The notes: generated by a model from the sequence alone, not told the origin. A stretch of 12,347 nt of DNA from Campylobacteraceae bacterium (GCA_027063325.1 JAMOSA010000164.1:1-12347), one strand, 5' to 3'; positions 6,201 to 12,347 are shown, numbered from the stretch's first letter. Translations and numbers: made by a program.

Positions 6201-6707
6201 ATGTTGAGAGGAAAAGTTTGGAAATTTGGAGATAACATAGATACAGATTTGATAATAGCAGCTAGATATTTAAATACAAGTGAGCCAAGTGAATTGGCAA
6301 AGCATGTAATGGAAGATGCAGATCCTGAGTTTGTAAACAAGATGCAAAAGGGTGATATTATTGTAGCTGGTGAAAATTTTGGGTGTGGAAGTAGTAGAGA
6401 ACATGCCCCAATAGCACTAAAAGCAGCAGGAGTTAGTGCTATTATCGCACCTACATTTGCAAGAATATTTTATAGAAACGCATTCAATATGGGATTACCT
6501 ATATTTGAACTTGCAGAAGTTGATGAGATAAGTGAGGGTGATATAGTTCATATCGATATGGAAAATGGTTTGGTAGTAAATGAGACTACTGGTAAATCAT
6601 ACAAGTTTGTACCAATTCCTGAATTTATGCAAGAGTTGGTTGAAGCTGGTGGATTGATAGAGTATGCAAAAGCAGAGATGGCAAAAAAGGAGGCCAAGAG
6701 TGAGTAG
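6201..6707 (+). CDS. leuD: 3-isopropylmalate dehydratase, small subunit
   Basis: With LeuC this subunit isomerises 2-isopropylmalate to 3-isopropylmalate in leucine synthesis. The 168-residue length is normal for the short bacterial and archaeal type. Family signatures are GDNIDTDLIIAARYL (10-24), the loop GENFGCGSSREHAP (57-70) that contributes substrate-binding Ser and Arg residues, and the following APTFARIFYRNAFNMGLP. The large, iron-sulfur-bearing subunit LeuC is not in the window, so leuC must lie elsewhere. An AAAGGA ribosome binding site lies 3 bases before the ATG, and a clear -10 box is upstream. The end overlaps leuB by 8 bases, so the two are translated together. Confidence 0.97.
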   Translation: MLRGKVWKFGDNIDTDLIIAARYLNTSEPSELAKHVMEDADPEFVNKMQKGDIIVAGENFGCGSSREHAPIALKAAGVSAIIAPTFARIFYRNAFNMGLPIFELAEVDEISEGDIVHIDMENGLVVNETTGKSYKFVPIPEFMQELVEAGGLIEYAKAEMAKKEAKSE

Positions 6708-7767
6708 TTATAAAATAGGTGTAATCAAGGGAGATGGAATAGGTCCAGAGATTGTACAAGAGGCTGTGAAGGTACTTGATGCTGTAGCCAATGTTGAGGG
6801 GCTTAGCTTTAGTTATGAAGAGTTTTTATTGGGTGGATCTGCTATAGATGCTACTGGAGTACCTTTGCCAAAAGAGACAATAGAGGGTGTAAAGAGGGTA
6901 GATGCGGTACTCTTTGGTGCAATTGGTGGGCCAAAGTGGGATAATCTTGATAGACATCTAAGACCAGAGAGTGGACTTTTGGCTCTTAGAAAAGAGATGA
7001 ATACATTTGCCAATCTCAGACCCGCAACTGTATATGATGAGCTTATAAATGCCTCTACACTAAAACCAGAAGTGGTTGAGGGTGTGGATATTATGGTAGT
7101 TAGAGAACTTACTGGCGGTATATACTTTGGAGAGCCAAGAGAGTACGGCAAAGATAGAGCATATAATACTATGGTATATACCAAAGAAGAGGTTGAAAGA
7201 ATTGCAAAAGTTGCATTTGATATAGCCTCAAAGAGAGATAAAAGGGTGTGTTCGGTAGATAAAGCAAATGTACTTGAAGTGAGTCAATTTTGGAGAGATA
7301 TAGTAGAAGAGGTAGCCAAAGATTATCCAGAAGTTGAACTCACTCATATGTATGTAGATAATGCGGCTATGCAACTTATTAGATACCCAAAACAGTTTGA
7401 TGTAATACTAACGGGTAATATCTTTGGTGATATACTCTCTGATGCTGCTAGTATGCTCAGTGGTTCTATTGGATTATTACCAAGTGCAAGTACAGGTAAA
7501 AAGGTAGGATTGTATGAGCCAATTCACGGATCTGCACCAGATATTGCAGGAGAGGGTATTGCCAACCCAATAGCTACAATTGCCAGTGCTTCTATGATGC
7601 TAAAGTATGCTTTTGGAGAATTGAGTGCAGCCAATAGGATAGATGATGCTATCAAAAAAGCACTTGCAGATGGATACAGAACCAAAGATTTGAGTGCATT
7701 TGATGCCAAAGAGGTGGTATCAACCAGCCAGATGGGTAGCATAATAGCAGATTATGCCTCAAAATAA
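6700..7767 (+). CDS. leuB: 3-isopropylmalate dehydrogenase
   Basis: This NAD-dependent enzyme oxidises and decarboxylates 3-isopropylmalate to 2-oxoisocaproate, the step before transamination to leucine. I place the start at GTG 6700, giving 355 residues: a perfect AAGGAGG (6687-6693) stands 6 bases before it and the protein then begins MSSYKIGVIKGDGIGPEIV as in the family. An earlier in-frame ATG at 6664 has no such site and would add 12 basic residues inside leuD. Family motifs counted from the GTG: RPESGLLALRKEM (88-100), VVRELTGGIYFGEPRE (133-148), Lys188 in DKANVLE, Asp220 in YVDNAAM, the metal-binding Asp244 and Asp248 in GDILSD, and the NAD loop EPIHGSAPDIAG (273-284). The gene ends just before an intrinsic terminator. 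Confidence 0.97.
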   Translation: MSSYKIGVIKGDGIGPEIVQEAVKVLDAVANVEGLSFSYEEFLLGGSAIDATGVPLPKETIEGVKRVDAVLFGAIGGPKWDNLDRHLRPESGLLALRKEMNTFANLRPATVYDELINASTLKPEVVEGVDIMVVRELTGGIYFGEPREYGKDRAYNTMVYTKEEVERIAKVAFDIASKRDKRVCSVDKANVLEVSQFWRDIVEEVAKDYPEVELTHMYVDNAAMQLIRYPKQFDVILTGNIFGDILSDAASMLSGSIGLLPSASTGKKVGLYEPIHGSAPDIAGEGIANPIATIASASMMLKYAFGELSAANRIDDAIKKALADGYRTKDLSAFDAKEVVSTSQMGSIIADYASK

Positions 7768-7773
7768 TTGCTT

Positions 7774-7823
7774 TTCAAAGTCAAAAGTTTTTTGGCTTTG
7801 AACTTTTAATCTTTTCTATTTTT
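7774..7823 (+). terminator. Intrinsic terminator of the leuD-leuB operon
   Basis: TTCAAAG (7774-7780) pairs with CTTTGAA (7796-7802). The stem extends inward through a T-G wobble, a C-G pair and four A-T pairs to a 3-base loop. The downstream arm is followed by T-rich sequence (CTTTTAATCTTTTCTATTTTTT). It begins 7 bases after the leuB stop. Confidence 0.8.
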
Positions 7824-7852
7824 TATCTATTTTATAATATTTTTGAATCTGC

Positions 7853-7870
7853 TAACAAAACAGTAACAAA
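7853..7870 (+). promoter_or_regulatory. Phased direct repeat next to the DUF4214-gene promoter, possible response-regulator site
   Basis: TAACAAA occurs at 7853-7859 and 7864-7870, two 7-mers separated by 4 bases and so 11 bases apart, ending 7 bases before the -10 box. This is the geometry of PhoB/OmpR-family binding sites. The regulator is not in the window and the sequence is simple, so the call is tentative. Confidence 0.35.
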
Positions 7871-7877
7871 TTAATAA

Positions 7878-7883
7878 TATAAT
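7878..7883 (+). promoter_or_regulatory. Candidate -10 box of the DUF4214 gene
   Basis: TATAAT in the context AATAATATAATC, 58 bases before the ATG. Transcription would begin near 7890, at the base of the hairpin at 7888-7911. Another TATAAT at 7833-7838 is a weaker candidate because it lies in the T-rich tail of the terminator. Confidence 0.55.
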
Positions 7884-7887
7884 CTTC

Positions 7888-7911
7888 TCCGTACCAAATT
7901 TAAGGTACGGA
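7888..7911 (+). promoter_or_regulatory. Hairpin at the expected 5' end of the DUF4214 mRNA
   Basis: TCCGTACC (7888-7895) and GGTACGGA (7904-7911) are perfect 8-base complements around the loop AAATTTAA. Because the candidate start of transcription falls near 7890, most of the hairpin would sit at the very 5' end of the message. Such 5' stems are known to protect abundant mRNAs from decay, as in ompA. An operator palindrome is the alternative. Confidence 0.6.
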
Positions 7912-7941
7912 AAAACATAATATTTTTAGGAGGAATTTATA

Positions 7942-8904
7942 ATGGCGGATACTACAGTAGTAGATGGAACACAAACAACACAGGAGTTAACTTTAGAGGA
8001 GCAATTAACAAGTCTATATGTAGCAACATTTGGAAGAGCTCCAGATGCAGAAGGACTAGAGTATTGGGTAAATGAAGTTGAGAGTGGAAAAATGACAGTA
8101 GAAGAGGTAGCTCAAAGCTTCTTTGATCAGCCAGAGACTCAAGAGACATTTCCAGCAGATGGAGATATAGATACTTTTATAACAAGTGTATATAAAAATG
8201 TACTTGATAGAGAGCCAGATAATGCTGGTTTTAAATATTGGAAAGAGCAACTTGAAAATGGTGATGTTTCAAAATCTGATTATATTCTTGCGGTTGTAAA
8301 TGCAGCTCAAGAGCATCCAGAAGATGCAGAAGTATTAAAAGACAAGTGTGATCTTGGTTTAGAGTTTGCAAAAGCTGATATGGATGATGTTGAAGTAGCT
8401 CATAAAGTGATTGAAGCATACAAAGAGACTCATAACAAAGAAGAAGTATTAAAAGCACTTGAAGAAGTAAAAGCAAATGGTGGTGATGAGTCTGCATTAA
8501 AAGAGAAGTGCAATGATATTATTGAGAATAAAGATAAATTAGGCGATACAAATAAAATTGATATAGATAGAGAAGATTTAGATACAGATGATGGTTTTAG
8601 GATTTTTAAAGAAGATGATAGTGCATCATCAAAAGGTAGCTTTATAGATACTGATTCTTCTGATGCAGATTCTTCAGATGTAGACTCTTCAGATGTAGAC
8701 TCTTCAGATGTAGACTCTTCAGATAGCAGTTCTTCAAGTAGTAGCAGTAGTTCTTCTTCAAGTAGCTCTTATGGTGGTAATTCAGGTGGTGGTTCTCACT
8801 TCTATATAGCTCATGATGATGTGTTGAGTGGTACACATATCGTTGAAGATATAGATGACTTAGCAGGTGTTAGCTTTGATGATATGAGTGATATGGCATT
8901 TTAA
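7942..8904 (+). CDS. DUF4214 protein with Asp/Ser repeats and poly-Ser tract, probably surface or secreted
   Basis: The 320-residue protein starts behind a near-perfect AGGAGGA (7928-7934), suggesting high expression. Two DUF4214-like repeats lie at about 22-70 (LYVATFGRAPDAEGLEYW) and 79-123 (SVYKNVLDREPDNAGFKYW), the helical unit often found in bacterial surface-layer-like and RTX-type proteins. A second helical part (about 125-200) has a loose internal repeat around Cys136 (LKDKC) and Cys190 (LKEKC). Residues 205-225 are acidic. Then comes a Ser-Ser-Asp-x-Asp repeat (about 239-261), 15 serines in a row (262-276), a Gly-rich turn (YGGNSGGG) and an acidic C-terminal segment ending MSDMAF. 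There is no N-terminal signal peptide, so export, if any, would need a C-terminal signal such as that of type I secretion; no transporter gene is adjacent. The exact role is unknown. Confidence 0.9.
   Translation: MADTTVVDGTQTTQELTLEEQLTSLYVATFGRAPDAEGLEYWVNEVESGKMTVEEVAQSFFDQPETQETFPADGDIDTFITSVYKNVLDREPDNAGFKYWKEQLENGDVSKSDYILAVVNAAQEHPEDAEVLKDKCDLGLEFAKADMDDVEVAHKVIEAYKETHNKEEVLKALEEVKANGGDESALKEKCNDIIENKDKLGDTNKIDIDREDLDTDDGFRIFKEDDSASSKGSFIDTDSSDADSSDVDSSDVDSSDVDSSDSSSSSSSSSSSSSSSYGGNSGGGSHFYIAHDDVLSGTHIVEDIDDLAGVSFDDMSDMAF
8656..8724 (+). repeat. 15-base tandem repeat coding for Ser-Ser-Asp-Val-Asp
   Basis: Three exact copies of TCTTCAGATGTAGAC lie at 8671-8685, 8686-8700 and 8701-8715. 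A diverged copy precedes them (8656-8670) and a 9-base part copy follows (8716-8724). Exact copies suggest recent slippage or recombination. The poly-Ser run after it uses mixed AGC, AGT, TCT and TCA codons, so that run is not a simple DNA repeat. Confidence 0.9.
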
Positions 8905-8924
8905 TTATATGTCATAACTTTTTT

Positions 8925-8943
8925 CTCTCCCTTTTTGGGAGAG
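8925..8943. terminator. Hairpin after the DUF4214 gene, possible terminator
   Basis: CTCTCCC (8925-8931) and GGGAGAG (8937-8943) pair perfectly around a TTTTT loop, 21 bases after the stop codon. A run of six T precedes the stem, but no T-run follows it on either strand, so it is not a standard intrinsic terminator. It lies between two convergent genes and may serve either. Confidence 0.4.
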
Positions 8944-8992
8944 GTGGAGTTTATGGAGACAAATTAATATATTATAATCTATCCAGAAGTTA

Positions 8993-9018
8993 ATAGAAAC
9001 CTCTAAAGTGGTTTCTAT
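8993..9018 (-). terminator. Hairpin just after murA, possible terminator
   Basis: ATAGAAACC (8993-9001) and GGTTTCTAT (9010-9018) are perfect 9-base complements around an 8-base loop, starting 3 bases beyond the murA stop in the direction of transcription. No T-run follows on the minus strand, so terminator function is uncertain. Confidence 0.45.
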
Positions 9019-9021
9019 CCT

Positions 9022-10290
9022 CTACTCCTTACCTCTTGTAATAACTGCTCCAAGAGATGATAATTTACCCTCTAGGTTGTCATATCCTCTATCTAGGTGA
9101 TATATACGGCGTATTTTGGTTGTACCCTCAGCTGCTAAGGCTGCTAAAACCAAAGCTGAACTGGCTCTAAGATCTGTTGCCATTACATCTGCTCCATAAA
9201 GCTTTTTTACCGGTCTAATGGCTGCTGTATTACCCTTTAGCCAAATATCAGCTCCGAGTCTGTTTAATTCGCTTACATGCATAAATCTGTTTTCAAATAG
9301 TCTCTCTTCTATGAGGCTCTCATCTCTTGCTAGTGTTGCTACTGCCATAAATTGAGCCTGCATATCAGTAGGAAATCCAGGATATTCTGCTGTTACTATA
9401 TTTACCTCTTTTAGCTCCTCTGGAGAGTGTATAGATATAGAATTATCTGATATTTGAAAATGGCAGCCCATATCTTCGAGCTTATCTATAGTACTTTGAA
9501 TATGTTCAATATTTACACTCTTTAGAGTAATATCAGATTTTGTAATCGCAGCTGCACACAGGTATGTACCGGCTTCAATTCTATCTGGAATAATCTCTAT
9601 AGGATTTTCAAAACACAGAGGTTTGCCACCACTTCCGTGTACTTTAATGCGACTTGTTCCAACACCTTCTATCTCAACTCCTCCACTTTGTAGCATTTGG
9701 CAAAGTTGTACAATCTCTGGTTCTCTTGCGGCATTGATTATCTCTGTAACACCATTTGCCATAGATGCTGCCATTAGAGTATTTTCTGTACCACCTACTG
9801 TTATTTTGTCAAATACAATTTTGGCTCCTCTGAGTCCGCCTTTTGGTGCTTCTGCTCTGACATAACCACCTTTTATCTCTATCTTTGCTCCCATAGCCTC
9901 AAGTGCTTTCAGGTGCAAATCAATAGGTCTTTGTCCTATGGCACAACCACCAGGCAGACTCACTTCACACTCACCAAATCTTGTAAGCAGAGGCCCAAGT
10001 ACCAGTATTGAAGCTCTCATTTGTGATACTATCTCATATACAGCTTTTGTTGATTTGATACTGCTACAATCTATAGTGGCAGACTCATTGCTATACTCTA
10101 CATTGGCTCCTAGCATCTGTAGCAGTTTCAGGAGTGTACGAATATCCACAACATGCGGAAGATTTTTTAATTGTGTAGTGCCGTTGCACAGCAGTGTAGC
10201 TGAAATTACTGGCAAAGCGGCATTTTTTGCTCCACTTATAGTAATCTCTCCAAAGAGCTTATGCCCCCCCTCAATCTCTAAAAAATCCAT
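9022..10290 (-). CDS. murA: UDP-N-acetylglucosamine 1-carboxyvinyltransferase
   Basis: MurA carries out the first committed step of peptidoglycan synthesis in the cytoplasm, moving enolpyruvate from phosphoenolpyruvate to UDP-GlcNAc. I start it at ATG 10290 (422 residues): AAGGAG lies 8 bases ahead of it, whereas the upstream in-frame GTG at 10299 is only 1-2 bases from that site. Active-site features are Lys22-Asn23 in SGAKNAALP, the loop LPGGCAIGQRPIDLHL with catalytic Cys116, EYPGFPTDMQAQF, and DLRASSALVLAALAAEG. The loop carries Cys rather than Asp, so the enzyme is expected to be of the fosfomycin-sensitive type. Length and the repeated alpha/beta domain layout are normal. It converges on the DUF4214 gene and diverges from the gene at 10634. 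Confidence 0.97.
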   Translation of the reverse strand: MDFLEIEGGHKLFGEITISGAKNAALPVISATLLCNGTTQLKNLPHVVDIRTLLKLLQMLGANVEYSNESATIDCSSIKSTKAVYEIVSQMRASILVLGPLLTRFGECEVSLPGGCAIGQRPIDLHLKALEAMGAKIEIKGGYVRAEAPKGGLRGAKIVFDKITVGGTENTLMAASMANGVTEIINAAREPEIVQLCQMLQSGGVEIEGVGTSRIKVHGSGGKPLCFENPIEIIPDRIEAGTYLCAAAITKSDITLKSVNIEHIQSTIDKLEDMGCHFQISDNSISIHSPEELKEVNIVTAEYPGFPTDMQAQFMAVATLARDESLIEERLFENRFMHVSELNRLGADIWLKGNTAAIRPVKKLYGADVMATDLRASSALVLAALAAEGTTKIRRIYHLDRGYDNLEGKLSSLGAVITRGKE

Positions 10291-10328
10291 TTCACACACT
10301 CCTTCAAAACCATTGCTTTTGCTATTTG

Positions 10329-10341
10329 TTATGCAATTTTA
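10329..10341 (-). promoter_or_regulatory. Candidate -10 region of murA
   Basis: On the minus strand it reads TAAAATTGCATAA, with TAAAAT at 10341-10336, about 45 bases before the murA ATG. It is identical over 13 bases to the element before gltX. Confidence 0.5.
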
Positions 10342-10401
10342 TCGTAAATCTACTAAGGTTTATACAATTATTCTATTAATTAATATGAAAAGTTGGTTTT
10401 T

Positions 10402-10415
10402 TTAGATATATCTAA
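10402..10415. promoter_or_regulatory. Perfect 14-base palindrome between murA and the gene at 10634
   Basis: TTAGATATATCTAA equals its own reverse complement. It sits in the divergent intergenic region, about 60 bases upstream of the murA -10 box and about 70 upstream of the -10 box at 10482. It could be an operator for either side, but AT-rich palindromes also arise by chance. Confidence 0.35.
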
Positions 10416-10481
10416 TTTCAAATGGTGTAATATATAATCACTAAAGTTATGGTTAGATAGCAGTGTGATCGCAAAATTGGA

Positions 10482-10487
10482 TATAAT
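10482..10487 (+). promoter_or_regulatory. Candidate -10 box for the gene at 10634
   Basis: TATAAT in the context AAAATTGGATATAATTAGCC, matching the TTGGATATAAT form before leuD. It implies a leader of about 140 bases. The rest of the 343-base gap upstream holds the murA promoter, the palindrome at 10402 and another possible TATAAT at 10433-10438. Confidence 0.6.
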
Positions 10488-10559
10488 TAGCCTAAGTATA
10501 GGTTATATTGTTGCATATAAGTGTAAATGTTTTGTTACAGGTGGTGAGAGTATTTTGAA

Positions 10560-10606
10560 ATAGGGAGAGGGGGCTACCTATCTCAAAGTGCTACAGACCA
10601 TTAGCC
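10560..10606 (+). promoter_or_regulatory. Possible H-type pseudoknot in the leader of the gene at 10634
   Basis: In a leader that is otherwise AT-rich there is a G-rich block. ATAGG (10560-10564) can pair with CCTAT (10577-10581), and GGCTA inside that loop (10572-10576) can pair with TAGCC (10602-10606). The result would be an H-type pseudoknot followed by an A-rich stretch and the ribosome binding site. I recognise no known riboswitch family. The stems are only 5 pairs each, so chance is a real possibility. Confidence 0.3.
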
Positions 10607-10633
10607 AAAAGAAATAAAAATGAGGGAATGCTT

Positions 10634-11287
10634 ATGGGTAATACGCTTGAACGGCTAAGGGCTCTAAATAGCAAAATAGAAGAGAAGCTCAAGCAAAAGC
10701 AGAGTGATAAAAAAGAGAGTATCAAAGTTGATACCTCCTCTGCACCTGTTATAGAGATAGAGGCTACCAAAGAGGAGAGTAGTATATCATCATTTGATGA
10801 TAATATGCCTATAATTATAGAAAAAGAGATACCGCTCTCAAGTGAACAAAAGGCTGTGGAGTTGGCAATGGAGCTTATTGATGTACTTGGTTTTGATCCT
10901 GAAGTAAATTTTGTAAGAACCAGTAATATAATCTCTTTGGCATCTTTATATATAAGTCTAAATATCGAAAAGAAGGTAGAGAACTTTAATGATATTATGA
11001 TATACAAAGCTATGAATATTAGTGGAATAGGTCTTAAAGAGGATGATTTTGGAGAGATTAGAGAGGGTAAGTATGTGCAGGTGATTGCAATTACATATGA
11101 ACCTGACAAAAATGGCAAGAAGAAAGCTAAAAATATATCTTTGGGGTATTTTGGAAAGGCTGAAACACTGGATGCTGATCAAAAAAGAGCAGTAATTGAG
11201 TTTGTTTTGAGATGGAGATATGAGAAAGCTTTTCAAAATATGGAGCATTATAAAAACCTATTAACTCGAATTGAGAATGGTATATAA
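10634..11287 (+). CDS. Unrecognised protein with N-terminal coiled coil
   Basis: I do not recognise this 217-residue protein. The start is placed at ATG 10634, because GAGGGA lies 6 bases before it; an in-frame ATG two codons earlier (10628) would touch that site. Residues 1-27 (NTLERLRALNSKIEEKLKQKQ) should form a charged helix or coiled coil. About 28-60 is a Ser/Glu/Lys-rich linker. About 61-217 looks like a compact domain, with AVELAMELIDVLGFDPEVNF, a stretch with EIREGKYVQVIAITYEP, a basic loop (KNGKKKAKN) and a Trp/Tyr-rich end (FVLRWRYEKAFQNMEHYKNLL). There is no signal peptide or membrane helix, so it is cytoplasmic. A good promoter and a long leader precede it, and it lies upstream of another unknown gene and a helicase on the same strand. 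Confidence 0.85.
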   Translation: MGNTLERLRALNSKIEEKLKQKQSDKKESIKVDTSSAPVIEIEATKEESSISSFDDNMPIIIEKEIPLSSEQKAVELAMELIDVLGFDPEVNFVRTSNIISLASLYISLNIEKKVENFNDIMIYKAMNISGIGLKEDDFGEIREGKYVQVIAITYEPDKNGKKKAKNISLGYFGKAETLDADQKRAVIEFVLRWRYEKAFQNMEHYKNLLTRIENGI

Positions 11288-11306
11288 ATTTTTAAACAGT
11301 TTTGGA

Positions 11307-11312
11307 TACAAT
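11307..11312 (+). promoter_or_regulatory. Candidate -10 box for the gene at 11345
   Basis: TACAAT in the context TTTTGGATACAATC, a one-base variant of the leuD promoter, 32 bases before the ATG. It suggests that this gene and the helicase can be transcribed separately from the gene at 10634. Confidence 0.55.
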
Positions 11313-11344
11313 CTTTTTGCAAAAAAATCTAATAAGAGGTGATT

Positions 11345-11680
11345 ATGAGTATAGAAGTAACCCCTGATAACTTGTTGATACAGATGGGATATACAGTAAA
11401 TGATGCGACACTAAAGCAGATAAAAGCTATTATGGATAGTACTCCAGGATTTGATAAATTTTCCAAGCATATCTTTACTCTGATTGATGAAGTAAAGAGA
11501 TTTGATGGTGTTGTAGCTTTGTCAAACTCAAAAGATGTACTTAAAGTAAAATCTCATGCAACAGAGAAAGAGGAGATTGATGCATTTAATGAGTATGTAC
11601 AACATTGGGCAGATAAGTATAAAGTAGAGTTACAAAAAGTTGACGGTAAAAATACATACTATATACTTGGACACAAATAG
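11345..11680 (+). CDS. Unrecognised small cytoplasmic protein
   Basis: I do not recognise this 111-residue protein. The start is ATG 11345, with AAGAGG 5 bases before it; an in-frame GTG two codons earlier (11339) overlaps that site and is rejected. The protein begins MSIEVTPDNLLIQMGY, is mostly helical in appearance, and includes TPGFDKFSKHIFTLIDEVKRF and a more polar C-terminal half ending NTYYILGHK. There is no Cys, signal peptide or membrane helix. It stops 10 bases before the helicase ATG, so the two are probably co-transcribed. A role linked to the helicase can only be guessed from that spacing. Confidence 0.85.
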   Translation: MSIEVTPDNLLIQMGYTVNDATLKQIKAIMDSTPGFDKFSKHIFTLIDEVKRFDGVVALSNSKDVLKVKSHATEKEEIDAFNEYVQHWADKYKVELQKVDGKNTYYILGHK

Positions 11681-11690
11681 TTAGAGCATA

Positions 11691-12347
11691 ATGCCACTAA
11701 CTACTCTAAACAAAGAGCAGTATGAAGCTGCTACAGCTAGTGCTGGTTATAATTTGATTATAGCCAGTGCAGGTACAGGCAAAACTTCGACTATCGTCGG
11801 CAGGATTGCCTATTTGCTAAAAGCTGGTATTGATCCTTCAAAAATTCTTCTTCTTACATTTACAAACAAAGCTTCAGGAGAGATGATAGCAAGACTTGGC
11901 AGATATTTTCCTGCATCTGTAACCTCCAAGATAGAAGCAGGTACATTTCATGCAGTATGTTATCGTAAACTCAAAGAGATATATCCAAATCTGGCATTAA
12001 AACAACCAGGAGAGCTAAAGACTCTGTTTCGAAGCATATATGAAAAGAGACACTTTAATAGAATGAATTTGGATATTGAGCCATTTTCAGCATCTTGGCT
12101 TTATGATTTGTATAATTTGTATCAAAATGCATCTGTTGATAGTTTTGATGAGTGGTTTTTACAAAAGTATCCAGAGCATGAACTGTTGATGGATGCATAT
12201 ATGGATATAGTTTTGGAGTATGAAGCTGTAAAAGATGAGTATGGATTTTTATCTTTTAATGATTTGCTTCTAAAAACAAAAGAGTATCTAAAACACAACA
12301 CTATAGAGTATGATGAGGTGTTGGTAGATGAGTATCAAGATACCAAT
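11691..12347 (+). CDS. UvrD/Rep/PcrA-family DNA helicase (superfamily 1), N-terminal part, cut by the window edge
   Basis: An open frame of 219 codons runs from ATG 11691 to the right edge. It carries superfamily 1A motifs in order: the Q-motif LNKEQYEAA with Gln10, Walker A ASAGTGKTST (25-34), motif Ia LLLTFTNKAS (53-62), motif Ib GTFHAVCY (84-91) and the Walker B box VDEYQDTN (212-219), where DEYQDTN replaces the more common DEFQDTN. These enzymes are ATP-driven 3'-to-5' single-strand DNA translocases that act in repair and replication restart. The region between motifs Ib and II corresponds to domain 1B. No strong ribosome binding site is seen; a weak GAG lies before the ATG and translation may be coupled to the gene ending 10 bases upstream. 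Which member (UvrD, Rep or another) cannot be decided from the N-terminal third. Confidence 0.92.
   Translation, partial: MPLTTLNKEQYEAATASAGYNLIIASAGTGKTSTIVGRIAYLLKAGIDPSKILLLTFTNKASGEMIARLGRYFPASVTSKIEAGTFHAVCYRKLKEIYPNLALKQPGELKTLFRSIYEKRHFNRMNLDIEPFSASWLYDLYNLYQNASVDSFDEWFLQKYPEHELLMDAYMDIVLEYEAVKDEYGFLSFNDLLLKTKEYLKHNTIEYDEVLVDEYQDTN

Noticed and set aside
6664..6699. An upstream in-frame ATG for leuB
   Set aside because: It lies inside leuD without a ribosome binding site, adds basic residues absent from the family, and the GTG at 6700 has a perfect AAGGAGG at the right distance.
8656..8724. The short tandem repeats as a CRISPR array
   Set aside because: The units are 15 bases, contiguous without spacers, and in frame inside a coding region.
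10291..10299. An in-frame GTG as the start of murA
   Set aside because: It almost touches the AAGGAG site, whereas the ATG at 10290 is at the right distance and gives the usual N-terminus.
9938..10405. A 155-codon plus-strand frame
   Set aside because: It is antisense to the start of murA and has no ribosome binding site or recognisable motif.
10591..11118. A 175-codon hydrophobic Ser/Leu-rich minus-strand frame
   Set aside because: It lies opposite the gene at 10634, which has a promoter and a ribosome binding site. Its composition is what the antisense of a Glu/Lys/Asp-rich gene produces.

Overview
The window looks like chromosomal DNA from a member of the Campylobacterota (Epsilonproteobacteria), most likely an environmental lineage near Sulfurimonas or Sulfurovum. 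This rests on the AT-rich base use, the character of the LeuD/LeuB, GltX, MurA and DedA proteins, and promoters that have a clear -10 box but no evident -35 box. Genus cannot be fixed from sequence alone.

Layout. (1) 1-183, minus: the first 61 codons of a DedA-family membrane protein, running off the left edge. (2) 251-3085, minus: a compact, very AT-rich type II restriction-modification operon. Its order in transcription is PD-(D/E)XK-type nuclease, C5-cytosine methyltransferase, then a small protein with one C-terminal membrane helix. The first two genes overlap by one base and the third follows after 13 bases. (3) 3086-3829: a 744-base gap that looks like a scar of mobile DNA. It holds three copies of a GGACA-N3-TGTCC palindrome, the decayed first ~20 codons of an IntI-like integrase, and a small frameshifted reading frame. 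(4) 3830-6061, minus: gltX followed immediately by a Xer-type tyrosine recombinase with a GTG start. (5) 6201-7767, plus: leuD and leuB, overlapping by 8 bases and closed by a good terminator. (6) 7942-8904, plus: an acidic DUF4214 protein with Asp/Ser repeats and a poly-Ser tract. It is preceded by a strong ribosome binding site, a hairpin at the expected 5' end of the mRNA, and a phased direct repeat next to the -10 box. (7) 9022-10290, minus: murA, convergent with the DUF4214 gene. (8) 10634 to the end, plus: two unrecognised genes and then the first 219 codons of a UvrD/Rep-family helicase.

How the genes relate. leuD and leuB serve leucine synthesis, gltX serves translation and murA serves peptidoglycan synthesis; these are core genes. 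The restriction-modification operon and the gap beside it are accessory. They are clearly poorer in G+C than the core genes: by hand count 13 G/C of 60 at 2281-2340 against 25 of 60 at 7021-7080. The least explained parts are the third gene of the restriction-modification operon, the repeated GGACA-N3-TGTCC palindromes, the leader structures before the DUF4214 gene and before the gene at 10634, and the two unknown genes ahead of the helicase.
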